A DNA stretch of 8,180 bases from G039029935 sp039029935 (GTDB lineage Bacteria > Chloroflexota > Anaerolineae > Caldilineales > Caldilineaceae). The position numbers and the translations under genes were made by a program. How positions within the stretch are numbered: position 1 is the stretch's first letter; every line of letters starts with the position of its first letter. The DNA is taken from the NCBI GenBank assembly GCA_039029935.1, contig JBCCFC010000612.1:1-8180 (forward strand), read 5' to 3'. The notes below the pieces were generated by a model. The model was given only the letters and a program-made list of their open reading frames with translations, had not been told where the DNA came from and searched no databases. This document shows positions 1 through 4,063 of the stretch, in pieces.

Positions 1-1
1 C

Positions 2-364
2 TACGCCGCTTTCCTGCGGCAGATGGAGTTTGATGAAACCGGCATCCAGACCGCCCTGGAGCGGGCCAGGACCGCCGCCTCATCCAACATCGCCTCCCAG
101 TCCCCGATGTTCGATCTCCAGCGGAAGCAGGCTGCTCGTAACATCGACAACGAGGCGGAGTCCCGAGGGATGTTCCGCTCTGGCCGCAGGCTGGAGCGCA
201 GGTCCGAGGCCAGGGACGCCATCGACTTGAACCAGCGCCGGTTCGAGGAAGGCCAGCGCAACTCTGTGCTTGGTGCTGAGCAGACGGCGGCTGATCAGAT
301 CGCTCGCCTACGGAGGCAGCGAGCTGAGCAAGAGCTGAGCGCCCGTAACCGCCTGACAGTTTAG
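2..364 (+). CDS. Phage-type virion-associated protein, C-terminal part (5' end missing)
   Basis: The reading frame is already open at base 2 and ends at TAG 362-364, so at least seven residues precede the first in-frame ATG (23-25) and the gene very likely begins outside the window. The visible 120 residues are almost entirely predicted helix, rich in Arg, Glu, Gln and Ala, with no membrane segment and no cysteine. Short hydrophobic-spaced stretches and the phrase AESRGMFRSGRRLERR resemble helical structural proteins in tailed-phage tail or internal-virion gene clusters, where an 'RG-(L/M)-(F/Y)-xSG' motif is common. This likeness is from memory and is weak; no enzyme motif is present. GC content is clearly higher than in the genes from 558 onward. 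A second start codon with a modest ribosome-binding site follows nine bases after the stop, as in tightly packed phage modules. A non-phage coiled-coil protein is possible. Confidence 0.5.
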   Translation, partial: YAAFLRQMEFDETGIQTALERARTAASSNIASQSPMFDLQRKQAARNIDNEAESRGMFRSGRRLERRSEARDAIDLNQRRFEEGQRNSVLGAEQTAADQIARLRRQRAEQELSARNRLTV

Positions 365-372
365 CAGGTGGT

Positions 373-417
373 ATGACGACGATGGTCATGGTGTCGCCCA
401 GAAACCGAGTTTTTTAG
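373..417 (+). pseudogene. Start of a downstream + strand gene, truncated at the inverted repeat
   Basis: An ATG at 373 follows the stop of the preceding gene by eight bases and has AGG at 366-368 as a possible ribosome-binding site. The frame reads MTTMVMVS with GC-rich codons similar to the gene before it. From base 396 the sequence becomes the left arm of an inverted repeat, and the frame reaches TAG at 415-417 after 14 codons. The simplest reading is that only the first seven or eight codons belong to the original gene and the rest is foreign sequence. It could also be chance, since 14 codons is very short. Confidence 0.3.
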
Positions 418-470
418 TATTGAACCCGTCAAATCTCAGAGTGTATTGGAAAAAACCTCGGTTTCTGGGC
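396..470. repeat. Imperfect inverted repeat, about 20-bp arms, 34-base loop
   Basis: The left arm (396-415, GCCCAGAAACCGAG then six T) pairs with the right arm (450-470) with a single bulged base, giving a long stem over a 34-base AT-rich loop. AGAAACC(G)GGTTTCT-like arms are, from general experience, frequent dispersed repeats in Chloroflexota and filamentous cyanobacteria. The stem is followed by A/T runs on both sides of the loop, so it could end transcripts of the DUF4926 operon coming from the right. Its left edge coincides with the loss of the GC-rich phage-like sequence. A second, small hairpin (479-483 CGATG with 489-493 CATCG, five-base loop) lies just to its right. Whether it is a terminator, a MITE-like element or simply the end of a joined fragment cannot be decided here. 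Confidence 0.7.
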
Positions 471-541
471 AGCTAAAACGATGCCTGTCATCGCTATATC
501 TAATTCATTCGTTTGTATGTCTCTCTTAGAAAATCACCTTA

Positions 542-579
542 TGCCGAAAGTGCAGCCTCATGCCGAAAGTGCAGCCTCA
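542..579. repeat. Two perfect tandem copies of a 19-bp unit at the end of the DUF4926 gene
   Basis: The unit TGCCGAAAGTGCAGCCTCA occurs at 542-560 and again, base for base, at 561-579. The right copy encodes the last residues of the DUF4926 protein (EAALSA) and the TGA stop falls at the junction. The left copy is the non-coding duplicate just past the stop. Without the duplication the frame would still end within the same few codons, because TAA follows the left copy in the equivalent position. Confidence 0.85.
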
Positions 580-788
580 TACCGAAGCAAAAGAAGCTGC
601 TCAATGCGAAGTGCAAGCATGGCATAGGCTCGTCCTAAATTGTCGATAAATTCGACTTCATATATATTCGGCATTAGCTCTTCGACAATTGTACCGACAT
701 TGCCACGTTGAAGTCCTTCCTCTGGCAAATCTTCGATTAATGCAATGACATCGAACAAGTTCAACTTATCGCTCATTATATGGCGCAT
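558..788 (-). CDS. DUF4926 domain-containing small protein
   Basis: A 76-residue protein matching the DUF4926 pattern: LFDVIALIEDLPEEGLQRG (about residues 11-29) followed by VGTIVEEL, YEVEFIDNLGRAYAMLAL (about 43-60) and a short tail. The family is small, probably a single SH3-like beta barrel, and has no established function; I do not assign one. The first ATG (786-788) directly abuts the TAA of the SPFH gene upstream, implying translation by ribosomes finishing that gene. A second ATG four codons later (MSDKLN) gives the length more usual for the family and may be the true start; neither has a strong ribosome-binding site. Its end lies inside a 19-bp tandem duplication, so the last residues may vary between strains. 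Family assignment is confident from sequence pattern; role is unknown. Confidence 0.85.
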   Translation of the reverse strand: MRHIMSDKLNLFDVIALIEDLPEEGLQRGNVGTIVEELMPNIYEVEFIDNLGRAYAMLALRIEQLLLLRYEAALSA

Positions 789-1961
789 TTACTCACTCAC
801 AGCCGTGCCATCAGCCGTAGCATCTAACATCGAAGAGATACCCGGACCCGGAATTACCAACGTTGGTGCTAGACCTTCCTGACCAAAAATCAGCTTGTCA
901 GTCGAACTCAACGCACTAGCATTTTCACGTGCAATCTGGAAATCACCATATTCGGGATGTAATGTGTAAATCTCGGCAACGGCCATCTCCTTGGCAACCT
1001 CTGCCTTGGCGCGTTCAGCAGCAGCCTGTGCCGCAATCGTCTGAATCTCAAGGTCTTTCTCCGCTGCTAGCAATTCATTGGCTTTTTCCGCCTCAATAAT
1101 CGCCCGCTGCGCTTCCACCCGTGCCAACTCATTGGCACGTTCCGCTTCAATCACAGCCCGTTGCGATTGGATTTTTTCCTCTTCCAATTCAGCCAAAAGC
1201 TTCTGCCCACGTGACTCTTCTTGGATACGACTCTGGGCAATACGAATCTCACCTTCTTGGCGTGCCTGCTCTGCCAACGCTTGCGCCTTGACCTTCAGCT
1301 CATCTTGCGCAGCCTTTTCTGTTTGCAGACGACTCTGGACGATCTCATCCAAACGAGCCTGTACCTCTGGCAAAATGATGACGTCTGGCACAGCCACATT
1401 GTCAACGCGCAGACCAAAATTGGAGGCTAGCTTGTTGACCTCCTCATCGATACAAGCGCGCAGCTCGTCACGAGCAGACCCGATCACGGCATCATCAAAG
1501 ATACGATTACCGACACAAACTTTCATGGCCTGTTTGGCTCGATCTTGCGTCCGCAGGCGCACAGTTTCATCGTTGAGATAAAGCTGTTGATATTGCGGCC
1601 AGAGCCGTTGAATATCATCCTTCTGTGCAAGTCCAGGACGGAAAATATCACCCGTGACTACAAGGCCAATACGCTGCTTGTCTTGGGTGATCAACTCCTC
1701 ATCTGTCACCACAAATGGAACAGCTTGGCTTGAGACACGCTCAATCTTGACAAAGAGACCAAAGTCGCTATAAACACCCGGCCCCACCACATCGGTAATT
1801 CGACCACTCTGGAACTGCACACCCACTTCCTGCTCATCGACTAGCTCAAAGAAATACATAAATTGGCTAGAAAACGAGATAATCACAAAGCCACCAATGA
1901 CAACGGCAAGGGCGATGATGATGCCACGCATTGGTAGTTGTACATTTGGACGTTCTTCCAT
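789..1961 (-). CDS. SPFH/band-7 (prohibitin/HflK-like) membrane protein
   Basis: A 390-residue protein. A short polar N-terminus is followed by one membrane segment (about residues 12-31), then an SPFH domain (about 40-220, including VDEQEVGVQFQSGRI and LRVDNVAVPDVIILPEV). A long charged coiled coil runs from about 208 to 330, with a short C-terminal tail rich in Gly, Pro and Ser. Family members form large oligomeric rings or cages at the membrane (prohibitin, stomatin, HflK/HflC, flotillin types), organise microdomains and in some cases restrain membrane proteases. Which subtype this is cannot be told: no FtsH gene is adjacent. The coil contains an 18-residue internal repeat (RAVIEAERANELA at 268, RAIIEAEKANELL at 286). 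The start is supported by AAAGGA six bases upstream. It is the first gene of an operon with the DUF4926 gene. Confidence 0.9.
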   Translation of the reverse strand: MEERPNVQLPMRGIIIALAVVIGGFVIISFSSQFMYFFELVDEQEVGVQFQSGRITDVVGPGVYSDFGLFVKIERVSSQAVPFVVTDEELITQDKQRIGLVVTGDIFRPGLAQKDDIQRLWPQYQQLYLNDETVRLRTQDRAKQAMKVCVGNRIFDDAVIGSARDELRACIDEEVNKLASNFGLRVDNVAVPDVIILPEVQARLDEIVQSRLQTEKAAQDELKVKAQALAEQARQEGEIRIAQSRIQEESRGQKLLAELEEEKIQSQRAVIEAERANELARVEAQRAIIEAEKANELLAAEKDLEIQTIAAQAAAERAKAEVAKEMAVAEIYTLHPEYGDFQIARENASALSSTDKLIFGQEGLAPTLVIPGPGISSMLDATADGTAVSE

Positions 1962-1967
1962 TTGAAA

Positions 1968-1973
1968 TCCTTT
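1968..1973 (-). promoter_or_regulatory. Ribosome-binding site of the SPFH gene
   Basis: Read on the - strand this is AAAGGA, six bases before the ATG at 1959-1961. It fixes the start codon of the SPFH gene, and is the clearest Shine-Dalgarno sequence in the window. Confidence 0.7.
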
Positions 1974-2014
1974 CTATTAAACTGAAATGTGTAGTATTGA
2001 TTCGGTTTAACCAA

Positions 2015-2048
2015 AATTTGTGTAGCACCTTATTTTGCTACACAAATT
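2015..2048. promoter_or_regulatory. Perfect 13-bp palindrome (operator or leader hairpin) upstream of the SPFH gene
   Basis: AATTTGTGTAGCA (2015-2027) is exactly repeated in inverted orientation at 2036-2048, separated by eight bases. It sits 54 to 87 bases upstream of the SPFH start codon and overlaps the proposed -10 box, as an operator for a dimeric repressor would. If transcription starts near 2037, most of it would instead lie in the leader and could fold as a hairpin. It lacks a U-run on the - strand side strong enough to make it an obvious terminator. Confidence 0.5.
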
Positions 2049-2073
2049 ATCAATGAGTCAATTATAGTTGCAA
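2044..2073 (-). promoter_or_regulatory. Possible sigma-70-type promoter of the SPFH-DUF4926 operon
   Basis: On the - strand, TTGCAA (2068-2073) and TAATTT (2044-2049) are separated by 18 bases and face the SPFH gene. The matches are moderate and the region is AT-rich, so chance is a real alternative. TTGACT (- strand, around 2056-2061) is another possible -35, without a well-placed -10. Confidence 0.3.
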
Positions 2074-2517
2074 AAGCATGGTTCTATCAAGACTCAATAT
2101 CTAAAGGGTGAGGTGAGGGGTGAAGTAGGTGAATGACGGACTTATGTTATTTTACAACAACAACCCGACCACTGCCTGACATGCCCCTCTCATTTATCGG
2201 ATATTTTTCTGTACTTCATGACAATGTGAAAATTCCCCGATACTGATGCTGATGGTGTATGATTGTCGGTATTCATGGCAAAACGTTCGTATTCAACGAC
2301 TAAGAAGAAATACGACAGCGGATTTAGGCAGGGAGCGGATTGCACAGCATGTGAAATAAGCTCATGAGCGAAGAATCGACATGGGTAGATAAAAGTGACA
2401 TGGGCATCCCTACCCGTTGTGCGCAAACTTCGGGCTATTGTCCAACACAGACAAGGATGTCCATGCCACTTTATAGACTGCTAAAATCCGTTTCTTGTTG
2501 AATAGGAAAGTATAAAA
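2074..2517. other. Intergenic stretch without a supported gene
   Basis: This part of the 675-base divergent gap holds no gene I can support. A 78-codon - strand frame (2190-2426) has no recognisable family, atypical composition and no ribosome-binding site, and I treat it as chance. Visible structure includes degenerate GGTGA repeats around 2106-2133, reminiscent of the octamer repeat at 5637, and a 7-bp inverted repeat TCGTATT/AATACGA (2287-2293, 2309-2315). No tRNA or riboswitch fold is evident by eye. Confidence 0.5.
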
Positions 2518-2584
2518 TCAGCTTGTCAGCCAGTCAGCTTGTCAGCCAGTGTGCTGAAGTGCTGAAATGCTGATGTGCTGAAAG
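2518..2584. repeat. Minisatellite: 16-bp and 8-bp tandem units
   Basis: TCAGCTTGTCAGCCAGT is present at 2518-2534 and 2534-2550 (period 16, sharing one base). GTGCTGAA then occurs at 2551-2558 and 2559-2566, followed by decayed units to about 2584. It ends about 20 bases upstream of the -35 box of the dihydroorotase promoter, so copy-number changes would alter upstream spacing but not the promoter itself. Confidence 0.75.
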
Positions 2585-2601
2585 CTTTTTACCCAAATCC
2601 G

Positions 2602-2636
2602 TTGTCGTATATTTAGGAGTAGGCTAATATACAATT
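2602..2636 (+). promoter_or_regulatory. Promoter of the dihydroorotase gene; transcript probably leaderless
   Basis: TTGTCG (2602-2607) and TAATAT (2625-2630) are spaced by exactly 17 bases. A start site six to seven bases after the -10 box falls on, or one base before, the ATG at 2637. The only purine-rich stretch, AGGAGT (2615-2620), lies about 17 bases from the ATG and inside the promoter spacer, so it is unlikely to serve as a ribosome-binding site. Confidence 0.5.
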
Positions 2637-3758
2637 ATGACAACCATACAATTACCAGGATTGATTGATGCCCATGTTCATTTTCGTGAGCCTGGGTATA
2701 CACAAAAAGAGGATTTGTACACAGGGACGGCGGCAGCGTTGGCGGGAGGGGTGACAATGGTATTGGATATGCCCAACACCGTCCCCGCGACATCGACGCC
2801 AGAACGCTTACAGGAAAAGATTGCGCTTGCTGCCACGCAAACCATCTGTGACATCGGGCTGTTTGTCGGGTCAACGACGACCGAGATGGATGCCTATCTG
2901 CCCGCCGCACAGCGTGCCTGTGGGTTGAAGGTGTATGTCAACGAGACCTTTGGCAATTTACGCATTGACGATGTAGGGCATATGCATCGTTTCTTTCGTA
3001 CATGGGGCGAGAGAGCCAATGAGGTCGGCTATCGCATGACGGGGGCGGTCAATGGGCTTGGCCCAGTCGCCGTTCATGCCGAGGAGATGGCGGTGGCTGT
3101 TTGTCTCAACCTGAGCCACCTGTACAATGTCCCGCTGCATATTGTCCATGTCAGTCGGCGTAGTGAAATCGAGTTGATTCGGGCTGCCAAGGAGCGCGGC
3201 TACCCTGTTACCTGTGAGGTGACACCGCATCATTTGTTTTTGACGGGCGAAGATGCCAAGCGTCTGGGCACTCGTGGTGATATGCGCCCCAAACTGGTTA
3301 CACAGGATGATGTGGATGCGCTGTGGGAGAATCTGGCTTACGTGGATATTTTTGCCACCGACCATGCACCGCATACACTGCAAGAAAAAGGCATTGGCAT
3401 GAGTACACCCCCTGAATCGACGCCACCAGGGGTTCCAGGTGTTGAGACGATGTTGCCGCTGTTACTGACTGCGGTACACGAGGATCGGCTGACGATGGAT
3501 GATATTTTGCAGCGGTGTGTTGAACATCCACAACGCGTCTATGGCCTGCCAGCGCAGGAGGATACACATATTGAAGTCGATGTGGATGCGGTTTATACGC
3601 TGACGGATGCTGACATGCACACCAAATGTGGTTGGACGCCTTTTGCTGGTACAGAAGTACGTGGGCGTGTAGAACGCGTTGTGTTGCGTGGCGAGACAGT
3701 CTTTGAACATGGTCAGGTACTTGCGCAGCCGGGTAGTGGACGAGTTTTGTTTCGATAA
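2637..3758 (+). CDS. pyrC: Dihydroorotase, CAD-like type
   Basis: Catalyses reversible ring closure of N-carbamoyl-L-aspartate to dihydroorotate, the third step of de novo pyrimidine synthesis, in the cytosol. The 373-residue protein is an amidohydrolase TIM barrel. HVH (His13, His15) with Arg17 (HFREPG) opens the metal site and substrate pocket. DMPNT (44-48) binds substrate. Lys98 in GLKVYVNETFG is the expected carboxylated metal-bridging lysine. His147 (HAEE) and His171 (HVSR) are metal ligands, and Asp242 in ATDHAPH is the catalytic acid. The NETF and HAEE phrasing matches the dihydroorotase domain of animal CAD better than classical type I bacterial enzymes. It starts directly at the barrel, lacking the usual N-terminal beta-sandwich segment of about 40 residues. 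An allantoinase or dihydropyrimidinase is less likely. No other pyrimidine gene is adjacent, and it converges on the DUF2723 gene. Confidence 0.9.
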   Translation: MTTIQLPGLIDAHVHFREPGYTQKEDLYTGTAAALAGGVTMVLDMPNTVPATSTPERLQEKIALAATQTICDIGLFVGSTTTEMDAYLPAAQRACGLKVYVNETFGNLRIDDVGHMHRFFRTWGERANEVGYRMTGAVNGLGPVAVHAEEMAVAVCLNLSHLYNVPLHIVHVSRRSEIELIRAAKERGYPVTCEVTPHHLFLTGEDAKRLGTRGDMRPKLVTQDDVDALWENLAYVDIFATDHAPHTLQEKGIGMSTPPESTPPGVPGVETMLPLLLTAVHEDRLTMDDILQRCVEHPQRVYGLPAQEDTHIEVDVDAVYTLTDADMHTKCGWTPFAGTEVRGRVERVVLRGETVFEHGQVLAQPGSGRVLFR

Positions 3759-3761
3759 AGC

Positions 3762-3787
3762 AGACCACCGATTGCAAATCGGCGTCT
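3762..3787. terminator. Compound hairpin just after the dihydroorotase stop
   Basis: CCGATT (3768-3773) pairs with AATCGG (3777-3782) over a three-base loop (GCA). The stem is extended by AGAC (3762-3765) with GTCT (3784-3787) around a small bulge. It begins four bases after the TAA. No U-run follows, so it may act as an end-stabilising hairpin rather than a textbook terminator. Confidence 0.5.
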
Positions 3788-3796
3788 AAAACAGGA

Positions 3797-3815
3797 AACA
3801 GACTGAAAGTCTGTT
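3797..3815. repeat. Small hairpin AACAGACT-GAA-AGTCTGTT
   Basis: A perfect 8-bp stem with a three-base loop. The second copy of the 129-bp duplication, starting at 3932, retains only the loop and right half of it, so one duplication breakpoint lies inside this hairpin. Confidence 0.7.
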
Positions 3816-3880
3816 GAAACGCATGATAGCGTCTATTGGATTTTGGATAGCGATTCAACATATTCTTATCATCAAAATTC

Positions 3881-3899
3881 AGCACGTTTTTAACGTGCT
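3881..3899. terminator. Hairpin AGCACGTT/AACGTGCT, copy 1
   Basis: A perfect 8-bp stem over a three-base TTT loop, symmetric, so it could serve transcripts from either of the two convergent genes. No long U-run follows on either side. The compact hairpin CCGAAT-TGC-ATTCGG (3914-3928) lies next to it. Confidence 0.5.
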
Positions 3900-4009
3900 T
3901 CCTGTGATAGACGCCGAATTGCATTCGGTAGCTGAAAGTCTGTTGAAACGTGTTATCGTATCGAATGGGTTCATGACAGCCATTCAACATATTCTTATCA
4001 TCAAAATCC

Positions 4010-4028
4010 AGCACGTTTTTAACGTGCT
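4010..4028. terminator. Hairpin AGCACGTT/AACGTGCT, copy 2
   Basis: Identical to the hairpin 129 bases earlier, again followed by CCGAAT-TGC-ATTCGG (4043-4057). Being nearest to the stop of the - strand DUF2723 gene, these two are the first hairpins its transcript meets. Confidence 0.5.
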
Positions 4029-4063
4029 TCCTGTGATAGACGCCGAATTGCATTCGGTAGCGC

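Larger units (their letters stand above)
3803..4060. repeat. 129-bp tandem duplication filling the convergent intergenic gap
   Basis: Copy 1 is 3803-3931 and copy 2 is 3932-4060; every aligned landmark is offset by exactly 129 bases. The first 18 bases are identical and the last 79 bases differ at a single position. The roughly 30-base core (about 3821-3852 against 3950-3981) differs at about 14 positions with no gap. Each copy carries the hairpins AGCACGTT/AACGTGCT and CCGAAT/ATTCGG. It ends three bases before the stop codon of the DUF2723 gene. Because 129 is divisible by three, it also produces a false repeated open frame. Confidence 0.9.

Noticed and set aside
1078..1581. A 167-codon + strand frame opposite the SPFH gene
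   Set aside because: It is an antisense shadow of the coiled-coil coding region, with Ser/Arg/Ala-rich composition and no family.
2190..2426. A 78-codon - strand frame in the divergent intergenic gap
   Set aside because: It has no recognisable domain, no ribosome-binding site, and odd composition with several cysteines and histidines. It looks like chance.
3797..4060. Repeated hairpins as a possible CRISPR array
   Set aside because: There are only two repeats, they are directly adjacent with no short uniform spacers, and each contains several different hairpins. No cas gene is nearby.
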